Source: an uncultured Oscillospiraceae bacterium (GTDB taxonomy: Bacteria > Bacillota > Clostridia > Oscillospirales > Oscillospiraceae). Taken from it: DNA of 51,390 bases. The translations under genes and the position numbers were made by a program. Within the stretch, counting starts at the first letter, position 1. The number at the start of each line of letters is the position of its first letter. Positions 23,206 through 31,413 of the stretch are shown one piece after another. The stretch spans positions 1 through 51,390 of the forward strand of contig CANRFC010000020.1 in NCBI GenBank assembly GCA_947629795.1, in the 5' to 3' direction. Below the pieces are notes generated by a model that saw only the letters and a program-made list of their open reading frames with translations, ran no database searches and had not been told where the DNA came from.

Positions 23206-23991
23206 TTAAAAAGCGGAAAAATAGTGCAGACCTTCCAAAATTCCCCCGCCGATGGCCCTGGATTTGTCCGAAACGGTAAAACAGTTCTCCCGGCGGCACC
23301 GGGGGTCGATGTCCCCGCACTTCATGCCCCGGTAGACCATCAGCCCCGGCGGCAGCATCCCCCGGACAATGCCGGGAAGCAGGGCATAGGTGACCGCTCC
23401 GGCCACCCGGGCCACCGCCTGGCCTTCCTCCACCGTTTCCCCGATGGAGACCAGGGGCTCAAAGATCCCATCCGCCTCGGTGCGGATGATGCGCTCCACG
23501 GTGTATCCCCCGATATTTCCGGGGACCCCGGTGTTGGGGGCGGCGGAGCCCTGGGTGATGAGCCGGCCCAGATCATGGCCTCGCTGGGTCTCCACCACCC
23601 CGTGGCAATCCACCCCGGCGGTGAAGCCGGGGCCCAGGGCCAGTACCACCGGGGCGTCGGTGATGGAAGTGCCGGTATTCTTCTTGGCCAGGATGCCGTC
23701 CACCAGGGCGTCAAAGGGCAAAGCCTTCAAGATCCGGGCTTCCGGGTCGGCCAGCACGGGGATCTCCCCGTCTCCCAAAGCCATAAGGGCCTGGGCCTTG
23801 TCTTCGCACCGCCGGGCGGTGATGCCCTCCACCACCGTGGAGCCGTCGTAGATGGCCTGGGAGAAGGCCACCGTCCGCCGCACCGCCGTGGGCTGGGGCA
23901 GATCGGTCATCACCACCTGGATGTGGCTACGGTGGAGCCGCACCGCCACCCCGGAGGCCAGGTCCCCCGCTCCCTTGATCAAAACCAGCAT
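23206..23991 (-). CDS. yqeB: YqeB-type selenium-dependent molybdenum hydroxylase accessory protein
   Basis: Homologue of E. coli YqeB and the EF2563 family, 261 residues, encoded beside selenium-dependent molybdenum hydroxylases and thought to help insert or mature the selenium-containing cofactor. Visible: a Rossmann-like start LVLIKGAGDLASGVAVRLH (2-20), LALGPGFTAGVDCHGVVET (about 125-143), GRLITQGSAAPNTG, GGYTVERIIR, and the C-terminal VYRGMKCGDIDPRCRRENC with four cysteines overall in the region. Its start overlaps the yqeC stop by 13 bp, so they are coupled. Precise biochemical role is not established for the family. Confidence 0.92.
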   Translation of the reverse strand: MLVLIKGAGDLASGVAVRLHRSHIQVVMTDLPQPTAVRRTVAFSQAIYDGSTVVEGITARRCEDKAQALMALGDGEIPVLADPEARILKALPFDALVDGILAKKNTGTSITDAPVVLALGPGFTAGVDCHGVVETQRGHDLGRLITQGSAAPNTGVPGNIGGYTVERIIRTEADGIFEPLVSIGETVEEGQAVARVAGAVTYALLPGIVRGMLPPGLMVYRGMKCGDIDPRCRRENCFTVSDKSRAIGGGILEGLHYFSAF

Positions 23992-24695
23992 GTTCCTCCA
24001 CGCTCCTCTTTGGAATAGGTGTGTACAGCGGCAAAAATGCCCTCCGCCGCCAGCAGTTTTTGAATGGCAAGGCCCCTTTCCCGAAGCTGGGGGGTGTCCG
24101 CCTTGTTCAGCAGACAGCGGAACTCCGCCCCCGCCGGGACCCCCTTTCGCCCTCCATGGGGATGGGCCAGGAGACAGGCCATGTCGGCCTCAGTGACCGT
24201 TTGTGACGAATTTTTGCTCAGTATCGCGGTAACTCGTTCTATCCGGTGGCAAACCTCCTCAATGGGCCGCCCCAGAGCGTCCAGTCCGGCCACCGCCACC
24301 ACGGCGTCGGCGTTGGGAGGGATCACCGGCTCGTGGTCGGCGGGGGCCTTCAGGGGAAGGTTCCGGGCCCCGTCGGCCTCCGCCAGCACCACGTCGGCCA
24401 GCCCCCGCAGTGCCTCCGGGGGCAGGGGGGAGGTGATCTTGTGGGGGGCGTCCCACCGACCCAGAAGGACCACAGGACGGTCCCGGAAGAGCTCCGGCAG
24501 GCGGCCCGGGTCGTGGGTGAGGGGGACCTCCGGCAGGGGCATCATGTGGGTGGTGGCGGTGACCAGTACGGTCCTTCCCGCCAGGGCGGCCTCATGGGCC
24601 AGGGCCCAGAGGGTGGTGGTCTTGCCGCCGCCTCCCACCAGGGCCACCAGACCGCAGCGGGCCGGGTCCGATCCCAGTTCGGTCCAAATGCCCAT
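23979..24695 (-). CDS. yqeC: YqeC-type selenium-dependent molybdenum hydroxylase accessory ATPase
   Basis: 238-residue P-loop protein like E. coli YqeC. The Walker A is VGGGGKTTTLW (20-30), followed by RTVLVTATTHM (about 41-51), VLAEADGARNLPLKAPADHEP (in parts near 106-126; EADGA is the family motif), and LLNKADTPQ near the C-terminus. Role is inferred from its constant association with yqeB, mocA and Mo hydroxylases. The ATG at 24695 overlaps the mntP stop by one base (TGATG). Longer upstream frames are shadows of mntP. Confidence 0.92.
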   Translation of the reverse strand: MGIWTELGSDPARCGLVALVGGGGKTTTLWALAHEAALAGRTVLVTATTHMMPLPEVPLTHDPGRLPELFRDRPVVLLGRWDAPHKITSPLPPEALRGLADVVLAEADGARNLPLKAPADHEPVIPPNADAVVAVAGLDALGRPIEEVCHRIERVTAILSKNSSQTVTEADMACLLAHPHGGRKGVPAGAEFRCLLNKADTPQLRERGLAIQKLLAAEGIFAAVHTYSKEERGGTCWF

Positions 24696-25252
24696 CACGC
24701 CGCCCCCGTCAGGTGCTCGAAGAGGATCTTCACCCCGATGCACACCAGGACCACACCCCCCGCCAGGGTGGCCCGGCGCTGGAAGAGCTCCCCCAGCCGC
24801 CGGCCCAGCAGGCCCCCCAGCATGGCCAGAATGAAGGCCACCGCGCCGATGATCACGGCGGAGAGGAGGATGTTCACGTTGGTAAAGGCCAGGGAGATGC
24901 CCACCGCCAGAGCGTCGATACTGGTGGCCAGGGCCAGCAGGAACAGCCGCTTCACGCTCAGGTCGGCCACGGCCTCCTCGGTCTCCCCCCGAAGGGCGGC
25001 GAGGATCATGTTCCCGCCGATGAGAGCCAGCAGGCCGAAGGCGATCCAGTGGTCGATGGCCTCGATGTAGACCCTGACACTGGAGCCTAGGGCCCAGCCG
25101 ATAAGGGGCATGGCGAACTGGAAGAAGCCGCACCAGGCGCCGATGCGGGCGGCCTGCCGGGGCCCGAATCCCGGCACGGCGATGCCGGTGGACACCGACA
25201 CGGCGAAAGCGTCCATGGCCAGGGACAGCGCGATCAAAAAAACGGAGAGCAT
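24695..25252 (-). CDS. mntP: Putative manganese efflux pump MntP
   Basis: Six-helix membrane protein of the MntP/YebN family, 185 residues. The two internal repeats each carry the conserved aspartate motif: SLAMDAFAVSVSTG (9-22) and ATSIDALAVGISLAF (about 105-119). ATG at 25252 has AAAGGAGGT 7 nt upstream. It is the first gene of mntP-yqeC-yqeB; no manganese (yybP-ykoY) riboswitch fits in the short leader. Link to the selenium/molybdenum genes could be functional or just positional. Confidence 0.92.
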   Translation of the reverse strand: MLSVFLIALSLAMDAFAVSVSTGIAVPGFGPRQAARIGAWCGFFQFAMPLIGWALGSSVRVYIEAIDHWIAFGLLALIGGNMILAALRGETEEAVADLSVKRLFLLALATSIDALAVGISLAFTNVNILLSAVIIGAVAFILAMLGGLLGRRLGELFQRRATLAGGVVLVCIGVKILFEHLTGAA

Positions 25253-25313
25253 GTCCCTACCTCCTTTCAGGATGGCGCCCAAACTCCAGAGGGAAAGCTC
25301 ATAATATGGGGCC

Positions 25314-25342
25314 ATTTTACCACATTCCCCCAGCCGGGACAA
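25314..25342 (-). promoter_or_regulatory. Promoter of mntP-yqeC-yqeB
   Basis: Minus strand TTGTCC (25342-25337), 17-bp spacer, TAAAAT (25319-25314). Divergent from the tadA promoter, whose -35 begins 12 bp away. Confidence 0.7.
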
Positions 25343-25353
25343 GTGGGACCCCC

Positions 25354-25382
25354 TTGCGCCGGCGGGAAAAATCGGCTATGAT
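25354..25382 (+). promoter_or_regulatory. Promoter of tadA
   Basis: TTGCGC (25354-25359), 17-bp spacer, TATGAT (25377-25382), 28 bp before the tadA start. Confidence 0.65.
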
Positions 25383-25410
25383 GGAAGATATGATACGGGG
25401 GGTGGAAAAC

Positions 25411-25896
25411 ATGACCCATGAGGACTATATGGACCGGGCGCTGGCCCTGGCCCGGGAGGCCCTGGACACCGGCGAGGTGCCGGTGGGGTGCGTCATCGTC
25501 TGGGAGGACGGGCGCATCGTGGGGGAGGGCCGCAACCGCCGGGAAGAGGACGGCGACGCCCTGGGCCACGCCGAGCTCGCCGCCATCCGCCAGGCCTGCG
25601 GGACCCTGGGGGGCTGGCGGCTCCACAGGGCAAGGCTGTATGTGACCCTGGAGCCCTGTCCCATGTGCGCCGGAGCCATCCTCAACGCCCGGATCCCGGA
25701 GGTCCATTACGGGGCAAAAGACCCCCAGATGGGAGCCTGTGGGTCGGTTTTGAACCTCTTCGAGGAGGATTTTGGGCATAAAGTGCGGCTCTTCCGGGGC
25801 CCCCGGCAGGAGGAGTGCGGGGCCCTCCTGCGAGAGTTTTTCACAAAGGTACGGGGTAAGAAGGAGACAATATTTGGGCAAAACGGCAAGATTTAA
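25411..25896 (+). CDS. tadA: tRNA adenosine(34) deaminase
   Basis: Zinc enzyme that deaminates A34 of tRNA-Arg(ACG) to inosine. 161 residues, standard size. The zinc site is His53 and Glu55 in GHAELAAI (catalytic Glu55) with Cys83 and Cys86 in EPCPMCAGAI; DPQMGACGSV near 108-117 is the tRNA-contact region. ATG at 25411 is 5 nt after GGGGGTGG; an upstream frame to 25306 passes through the promoter. Confidence 0.96.
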   Translation: MTHEDYMDRALALAREALDTGEVPVGCVIVWEDGRIVGEGRNRREEDGDALGHAELAAIRQACGTLGGWRLHRARLYVTLEPCPMCAGAILNARIPEVHYGAKDPQMGACGSVLNLFEEDFGHKVRLFRGPRQEECGALLREFFTKVRGKKETIFGQNGKI

Positions 25897-25912
25897 CATT
25901 TCTGTAACAAAT

Positions 25913-25935
25913 GAAACGTTGTTTTGTAACGTTTC
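25913..25935 (+). other. AT-rich hairpin downstream of tadA
   Basis: GAAACGTT (25913-25920) pairs with AACGTTTC (25928-25935) around a GTTTTGT loop. No T run follows. It could stabilise the tadA message or be an operator. Confidence 0.5.
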
Positions 25936-26000
25936 GCTGATATCTTAATCCTTGCAAGAGACAGAGCTTCTTTTCATTCTATCCTCCAATCCTTTTGCGG

Positions 26001-26028
26001 AAAGACGGCGGGTGACCGCCGTCTTTTT
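26001..26028. terminator. Bidirectional terminator between tadA and mfd
   Basis: AAAGACGGCGG, GTGA loop, CCGCCGTCTTTTT: arms 26004-26011 and 26016-26023 extended by A:T pairs on both sides. Serves the convergent tadA and mfd transcripts. Confidence 0.95.
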
Positions 26029-26070
26029 GCGCGCTTGGAGGAATGGAAAGGCGGTCCTGGTGCTCTGAGG

Positions 26071-29000
26071 TCAGGCTTCGGCGGTTTTGGCGTAGTCCTC
26101 CACCAGAGCCCGGGCGGACTTCAGGGGGTCCTCGCCCTTTTTCAGGCGGAGGGTGATGGCGGGGCGCTCCCCGGCGGAGAAGAGGACCCGGCCCCTCCAC
26201 CGCTCCCCGCCGCAGAGGTTGGAGACCCGGCGGAGCTGGAACTCCGAGAGGAAGAAGACCAGATTGCTCCCCTTCTGGGTAAGCTCCGAAATTCCGTTTC
26301 TTGCCGCATCTGCTCGGAGTAAAGCCACGGCAATGAGGTTGTTGACCTGCCGGGGCGGGTCGCCGTAGCGGTCGATGAGCTCGTCGGTGACGTCGTCGGC
26401 ATCCTCCTCGGTGCGGATGAGGGCGATGCGGCGGTAGAGGTCCATGCGCTGCTCGGCGGAGGGGACGTACCGGTCGGGGATGGAGGCCGAAACGGTGAGG
26501 TCGGCGGAGCACTCGGCGGGGATCTCTGCCTTCTCCCCCCGCTCGGTGAGGACGGCCTCCTCCAGGAGCTTCAGGTACATGTCGTAGCCCACGCTCATGA
26601 GGAAGCCGGACTGCTCGGGGCCCAGGACGTTGCCGGCCCCCCGGATCTCCAGGTCCCGCATGGCGATCTTGAAGCCCGAGCCAAACTCGGCAAACTCCCG
26701 GATGGCAGAGAGACGCTTGGAGGCAACTTCGGACAGGACCTTGCCCCGGCGGAAGGTGAGGTAGGCGAAGGCCCGGCGGGAGGAGCGGCCCACCCGGCCC
26801 CGGATCTGGTGGAGCTGGGCCAGGCCCATCTTGTCGGCGTCCTCGATGATGAGGGTGTTCACGTTGGGGATGTCGATGCCGGTCTCGATGATGGTGGTGC
26901 ACACCAGCACGTCGATCTCCCCGTCGGAGGTGCGGGTCATCACGTCGTTCAGCTCTTCCTGGGTCATCTTGCCGTGGGCCACGGCCACGGTGACCTCCTC
27001 TCCCAACAGGTCCTGGATCTGCCGGGCGGTGCGCTCGATGGTCTCCACCCGGTTGTGGAGGTAGTAGACCTGGCCGCCCCGCTCCACCTCCCGGCGCATG
27101 GCGTCGGAGAGCACCGACCAGTCGTGCTCCATCACATAGGTCTGCACCGGCTGGCGGTCCTGGGGGGGCTCCTCCAGGGTGGACATGTCCCGGATGCCCG
27201 AGAGGGCCATGTTCAGGGTCCGGGGGATGGGGGTGGCCGAGAGAGTGAGCACGTCCACCTGGCGGCTCAGCTCCTTGAGCCGTTCCTTGTGGGTGACGCC
27301 GAAGCGCTGCTCCTCGTCCACCACCAGCAGGCCCAGGTCCTTGAAGACCACGTCCTTCTGGAGCAGACGGTGGGTGCCGATGAGCAGGTCCACGCTCCCC
27401 TCAGAGAGCTTGCGGAGGGTGTCCTTGATCTGGGCGGCGGTGCGGAAACGGGAGATGACCTCGATATCCACGGGGTAGTGGGCAAAGCGCTGCTTGGCAG
27501 TGAGGTAGTGCTGCCGGGCCAGGACGGTGGTGGGGACCAGGATGGCCGCCTGCTTGCCGTCCAGCACACACTTCATGATGGCCCGGAAGGCCACCTCGGT
27601 CTTGCCGTAGCCCACGTCGCCGCAGAGGAGGCGGTCCATGGGCTTGTTGGCCTCCATGTCCCGCTTGATCTCCCTGACGCAGCGGAGCTGGTCCTCGGTC
27701 TCGGTATACTGGAACTCCTCCTCGAACTCCTTCATCCAGGGGGAGTCGGGGGAGAAGGAGAAGCCGGGCTGGCGCTGGCGCTGGGCGTAGAGCTGGATGA
27801 GCCCCTTGGCCAGGTCCTGCACCGCCTTTTTGGCCTTGGACTTCTGGCGCTCCCAGTCGCCGCCCCCCAGCTTGGAGAGCTTCCGGGTCTCGTTGGCGTC
27901 CTCGCCGCCGCCGATGTACTTGCTCACCATGTCCAATTGGGTGGCGGGGACGTAGAGCACGTCGGCCCCGGCGTAGGCGATCTTCACATAGTCCTTCTCC
28001 ACCCCGTCCACCGGCATCTTCACCATGCCCTGGTAGCGGCCGATGCCGTACTGCTGGTGGACCACCAGGTCCCCGGGGGAGAGGTCGGCGTAGGACTTGA
28101 GCTTCTCCCGGTTGGTGGCCTTGGCGGGACGCTTTTTCCGGGTGGGGAGGGCCTGGCCCTCGGTGAGGAGGGCGAATTTGACGCCGGGGTACTCCATGCC
28201 CGCCGAGAGCCCGCCGCAGCAGAGGGTCGCCTGGCCGGGCCTGGGCAGCTCATGGAGCTGGAAGTCCACGGCGGTGCGGACCTTCTGCTCCCGGAGAAGA
28301 GACTGGAGGTTGAGGCAGCGCTGCTCACTGCCCGCCAGGACCACCACGGAGAAGCCGGAGTTCAGGTAATGGCTCAGGTCGCTGACGGCGGTCTCCAGGC
28401 TCACGCCGTAGGAGGGGAGCTGCTTGGCGGTCACCGACAGAAGCTCCCGGGGCCGGGCGGGATAGGTGCTGGAGGTGAAAGAGTCCAGATAGGCCGTGGG
28501 GAAGTCGGCCAGGAGGGCGGAGAGCTCCTCGGGGGTACGGCAGAGCCGGCCCAGCTCGGGAAGGAAGTAGCCCTCCTCGCTGAGGGCGGTGACATCCTGG
28601 TTCAGCTGCCAGAGGTAGTTTTTGCTCCGCTCGGTGAAGCGGGGGGTGTCCGAGATGAGGACCAGGGCGTCGGGGGGGAGGTAGTCCGCCGCCGTGGAGA
28701 GCTCGGGATAGATGAGGGCCAGGTAGCGGTCGATGGCCGGGAAGGAGAGGGAGTTGTCCAGCTTCTCCTTGTCCTGGGCCAGTGTGACGATAAGTTGGTC
28801 AGAGCCACCCTTTTTCGTCGCAGTAGACAGCCTTTGGTCCAAAGCGTGGGCCAGGCCGGCCTGACCGCCGGGGGCGAACTGGGGCAGGACCTCGGCGGCG
28901 GGGAGGATGCGGGCCTCGTCCAGTTGCTGGGTGCGGCGCTGGGTCTGGGGATCGAAGAGCCCCATGGAGTCGATCTCGTCCCCCCAGAACTCCACCCGGA

Positions 29001-29574
29001 CGGGCTGGGGATGGGCGGGGGAGAAGAAGTCCAGGATGCCTCCCCGGAGGGCGAACTGGCCGGCGCCCTCCACCTGGTCGCACCGGGCGTACCCGGCAGC
29101 GGAGAGGTCCTCGGCAAGTTGGGTCAGGTCACAGCTCTGGCCCATTTTCAGCACCCGGCTGGCCTCCCGCAGGAGCTTAGGGGGCATGGTGCGCTGGAGC
29201 ACCGCCTCGGCGGAGAGGACGGTGAAGGCGGGGGGCTCGTCCCGGGTCAGGGACCAGAGCACCGACAGGCGGCGGTGCTCCCACTCCCGGCTCACCACGG
29301 CGGCGTTGTGGAAGGTGAACTCCCGGGCGGGGAGGGTGAGGGCCTGTTCCCCGGTGAGGGCGGTGAGGTCGGCGGCAAAGCGCTGGCACTCGGCGTCATC
29401 GGCGCACAGAAGGGCCACCGGGCGGCCGGTGGCCTCCCGGAGGGCGGCGGCAAAATGGGCCCGGTGGACCTGGCTCAGGCCGGAGACCGCCACGGGGCTC
29501 TTGCCCGACTCCAGGGCGGCGAAGAGGGCCTGAAATTCCGGCAGTTTTTGGAGGACGGAGGGGAGGAGTTTCAT
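26071..29574 (-). CDS. mfd: Transcription-repair coupling factor Mfd
   Basis: Superfamily 2 DNA translocase that removes stalled RNA polymerase and recruits UvrA. 1167 residues, full length. Order: N-terminal UvrB-like domain (1-about 340), RNA-polymerase interaction domain with GDLVVHQQYGIGRYQG near 497-512, translocase core with Walker A GDVGYGKTE near 649-657 and DEEQRFGV near 749-756, TRG motif region, and C-terminal D7 domain. The ATG at 29574 has AGGAGG 7 nt upstream. It follows pth as in Bacillus (pth-mfd) and has its own promoter at 29668-29697. Confidence 0.98.
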   Translation of the reverse strand: MKLLPSVLQKLPEFQALFAALESGKSPVAVSGLSQVHRAHFAAALREATGRPVALLCADDAECQRFAADLTALTGEQALTLPAREFTFHNAAVVSREWEHRRLSVLWSLTRDEPPAFTVLSAEAVLQRTMPPKLLREASRVLKMGQSCDLTQLAEDLSAAGYARCDQVEGAGQFALRGGILDFFSPAHPQPVRVEFWGDEIDSMGLFDPQTQRRTQQLDEARILPAAEVLPQFAPGGQAGLAHALDQRLSTATKKGGSDQLIVTLAQDKEKLDNSLSFPAIDRYLALIYPELSTAADYLPPDALVLISDTPRFTERSKNYLWQLNQDVTALSEEGYFLPELGRLCRTPEELSALLADFPTAYLDSFTSSTYPARPRELLSVTAKQLPSYGVSLETAVSDLSHYLNSGFSVVVLAGSEQRCLNLQSLLREQKVRTAVDFQLHELPRPGQATLCCGGLSAGMEYPGVKFALLTEGQALPTRKKRPAKATNREKLKSYADLSPGDLVVHQQYGIGRYQGMVKMPVDGVEKDYVKIAYAGADVLYVPATQLDMVSKYIGGGEDANETRKLSKLGGGDWERQKSKAKKAVQDLAKGLIQLYAQRQRQPGFSFSPDSPWMKEFEEEFQYTETEDQLRCVREIKRDMEANKPMDRLLCGDVGYGKTEVAFRAIMKCVLDGKQAAILVPTTVLARQHYLTAKQRFAHYPVDIEVISRFRTAAQIKDTLRKLSEGSVDLLIGTHRLLQKDVVFKDLGLLVVDEEQRFGVTHKERLKELSRQVDVLTLSATPIPRTLNMALSGIRDMSTLEEPPQDRQPVQTYVMEHDWSVLSDAMRREVERGGQVYYLHNRVETIERTARQIQDLLGEEVTVAVAHGKMTQEELNDVMTRTSDGEIDVLVCTTIIETGIDIPNVNTLIIEDADKMGLAQLHQIRGRVGRSSRRAFAYLTFRRGKVLSEVASKRLSAIREFAEFGSGFKIAMRDLEIRGAGNVLGPEQSGFLMSVGYDMYLKLLEEAVLTERGEKAEIPAECSADLTVSASIPDRYVPSAEQRMDLYRRIALIRTEEDADDVTDELIDRYGDPPRQVNNLIAVALLRADAARNGISELTQKGSNLVFFLSEFQLRRVSNLCGGERWRGRVLFSAGERPAITLRLKKGEDPLKSARALVEDYAKTAEA

Positions 29575-29667
29575 AGAGACCTCCTAAGAAATGGGAAAAT
29601 TCGGAACGCTTGTGAGACGCCGAAAGCCCCCGCTCCGCGAGGGAGGGGGGTATCGACAGGCTATTAT

Positions 29668-29697
29668 TATACAATGGGCGGGGGCAAAAATGCAAGA
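29668..29697 (-). promoter_or_regulatory. Promoter of mfd
   Basis: Minus strand TTGCAT (29697-29692), 18-bp spacer, TATAAT (29673-29668). Located just after the pth stop. Confidence 0.8.
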
Positions 29698-29709
29698 GAA
29701 ACGGGGCCT

Positions 29710-30300
29710 TTAGTTGAACTTGCTCATGGCTGCCTGGGGGCCCTCTTTGATATAGCACTCCACCGCCTGGGCAGCCCGCTTCACCGCGTCGTCAATGGCC
29801 TTGCGGTCTTCGCCCTGGGGCTTGCCCAGGACCCAGTCGGCCATGTCGTAGTCGGGGTGGGGCTTCTGCCCTACGCCCACCCGGATGCGGGGGAACTGAT
29901 CGGTGTGGAGGTGGGCGATGATGTTTTTCAGGCCGTTGTGGCCTCCCGCCGAGCCCGAAGCGCGCACCCGGAGCTTGCCGGGAGGGAGGGCCACTTCGTC
30001 GGAGAGGACCAGGATGTGGTCGGGGGGGACCTTGTAGAAGGCGGCGGCGGGCTCCACCGCCTCCCCGGAGAGGTTCATGAAGGTCACCGGCTTCATGAGC
30101 AGGACCCGCTCGCCGGCCAGAGTGGCGGTGTTGGTGAGGGCCTTGAACTTCAGGCGCTGGACGGGGATGTCCAGCTTGTCGGCGATCTCATCGACAACGT
30201 CAAAACCCACATTGTGGCGGGTGTGCTCGTACTGGTCCCCCATATTGCCCAGGCCCACGATGAGCCAGGAGACGGGACCTGCGCTCTTGCGAAAGAACAT
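29710..30300 (-). CDS. pth: Peptidyl-tRNA hydrolase
   Basis: Releases peptides from prematurely dropped peptidyl-tRNA. 196 residues. The opening WLIVGLGNMGDQYEHTRHNV (12-31) carries the catalytic His28 and the asparagine of the GLGN motif. KPVTFMNLSGEAV near 70-82, the Asp in LVLSDEVALPPGKLRVR near 97-113 (where most members have HDDLDL) and SAGGHNGLKNI near 117-127 complete the active-site cleft. The place between prs and mfd matches Bacillus. Confidence 0.97.
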   Translation of the reverse strand: MFFRKSAGPVSWLIVGLGNMGDQYEHTRHNVGFDVVDEIADKLDIPVQRLKFKALTNTATLAGERVLLMKPVTFMNLSGEAVEPAAAFYKVPPDHILVLSDEVALPPGKLRVRASGSAGGHNGLKNIIAHLHTDQFPRIRVGVGQKPHPDYDMADWVLGKPQGEDRKAIDDAVKRAAQAVECYIKEGPQAAMSKFN

Positions 30301-30329
30301 GGGAACACCTCCGGGAAGGAAAGGATGAA

Positions 30330-30362
30330 ACAGGGCAGAGCGGGATCACCGCTCCGCCCTGT
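30330..30362 (-). terminator. Terminator between prs and pth
   Basis: Stem ACAGGGC-GAGCGG with CCGCTC-GCCCTGT, one mismatch, short loop, followed by TTTC on the minus strand. It would reduce readthrough from prs into pth. Confidence 0.8.
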
Positions 30363-30391
30363 GTTTGGATGAGGATCGGATGAGAGGGATG

Positions 30392-31345
30392 TCAGTTGAA
30401 GAGCTTGGAGACCGAGACCTCCTGGTAGATGCGGTCGATGGCCTCGGCAAAGAGATCGGCCACCGAGAGGTAGTGGATCTTGTCGCTGCTGTGGTTGGGG
30501 TCGGGAAGGATGGTGTCCAGGAAGAGCAGGTCCTTGATGGGGCTGGCGGCGATGCGCTCGTAGGCGGGGCCGGAGAGGACGCCGTGGCTGGCGCAGGCAT
30601 AGACCTCGGTGGCGCCTCCCAGCTCCACCAGGGCCTTGGCAGCGCCGCAGAGGCTGCCGGCGGTGTCCACCATGTCGTCCAGGAGGATGACCCGCTTGTC
30701 CCGGACGTCGCCGATGATATTCATGACCTCGGAGGAGTTGGCCTTCTGGCGGCGCTTGTCCACGATGGCCAGGGGCATGCCCAGCTTCTGGGCGAAGGTC
30801 CGGGCCCGGGCAACGCTGCCCACGTCGGGGGAGACCACCACGGTGGAGTCCTCCTGGCCGGCAAAGCGCTCGTGGAAGTGGCGGGCGAAGATGGGGGCGC
30901 CCAGCAGGTTGTCCACGGGGATATCAAAGAAGCCTTGGATCTGAGAGGCGTGAAGGTCCATGGTCAGCACCCGGTCGGCGCCGGCGGCCTGGATCATGTT
31001 GGCCACCAGCTTGGCGGAGATGGGGTCCCGGGGCTTGGCTTTCCGGTCCTGCCGGGCGTAGCCGAAATAGGGGATGACGGCGGTGATGCGCCCGGCGGAG
31101 GCCCGCTTGAAGGCGTCGATGAAGATCAGCAGCTCCATCAGGTTGTCGTTGACCGGGGCGCTGGTGGATTGAACGATGAACACATCGGAGCCGCGGACCG
31201 TCTCGTAAATGGAGACAAAGTTCTCTCCATCGGAGAAGCAGCCTGCCTCGGCGTTGCCCAGCTGGGTCCCCAATCTCTGACAGATGGCCTGGGCCAGGGG
31301 GCGGTTGGACTGACCGGAGAAAATCTTGATATCCTTTCCGTGCAT
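30392..31345 (-). CDS. prs: Ribose-phosphate pyrophosphokinase (PRPP synthetase)
   Basis: Makes PRPP from ribose 5-phosphate and ATP; feeds the xpt reaction and nucleotide synthesis. 317 residues, class I. Visible: FSGQSNRPLAQAI (9-21), the flexible loop YFGYARQDRKAKPRDPISAKL near 94-114 (catalytic Arg/Lys), the metal/PRPP signature DLHASQIQGFFDIPVDNL near 131-148, and the ribose 5-phosphate loop LLDDMVDTAGSL near 222-233. Start at 31345. It follows the GlmU-like gene by 68 bp, as in Bacillota glmU-prs. Confidence 0.97.
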   Translation of the reverse strand: MHGKDIKIFSGQSNRPLAQAICQRLGTQLGNAEAGCFSDGENFVSIYETVRGSDVFIVQSTSAPVNDNLMELLIFIDAFKRASAGRITAVIPYFGYARQDRKAKPRDPISAKLVANMIQAAGADRVLTMDLHASQIQGFFDIPVDNLLGAPIFARHFHERFAGQEDSTVVVSPDVGSVARARTFAQKLGMPLAIVDKRRQKANSSEVMNIIGDVRDKRVILLDDMVDTAGSLCGAAKALVELGGATEVYACASHGVLSGPAYERIAASPIKDLLFLDTILPDPNHSSDKIHYLSVADLFAEAIDRIYQEVSVSKLFN

Positions 31346-31413
31346 CGCGCTCTACATCCTCTCAAATATATTTATATTCTGTTGATCCCCCACGCTGGGG
31401 ATAGAGCACATGT

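Noticed and set aside
26809-30372. 1187-codon open frame on the plus strand
   Set aside because: It lies opposite mfd and pth, which have full family motifs and ribosome binding sites; long antisense frames are expected in GC-rich genes with biased third positions. The same applies to the other long shadow frames, for example 33918-35966 minus and 40029-42560 minus.
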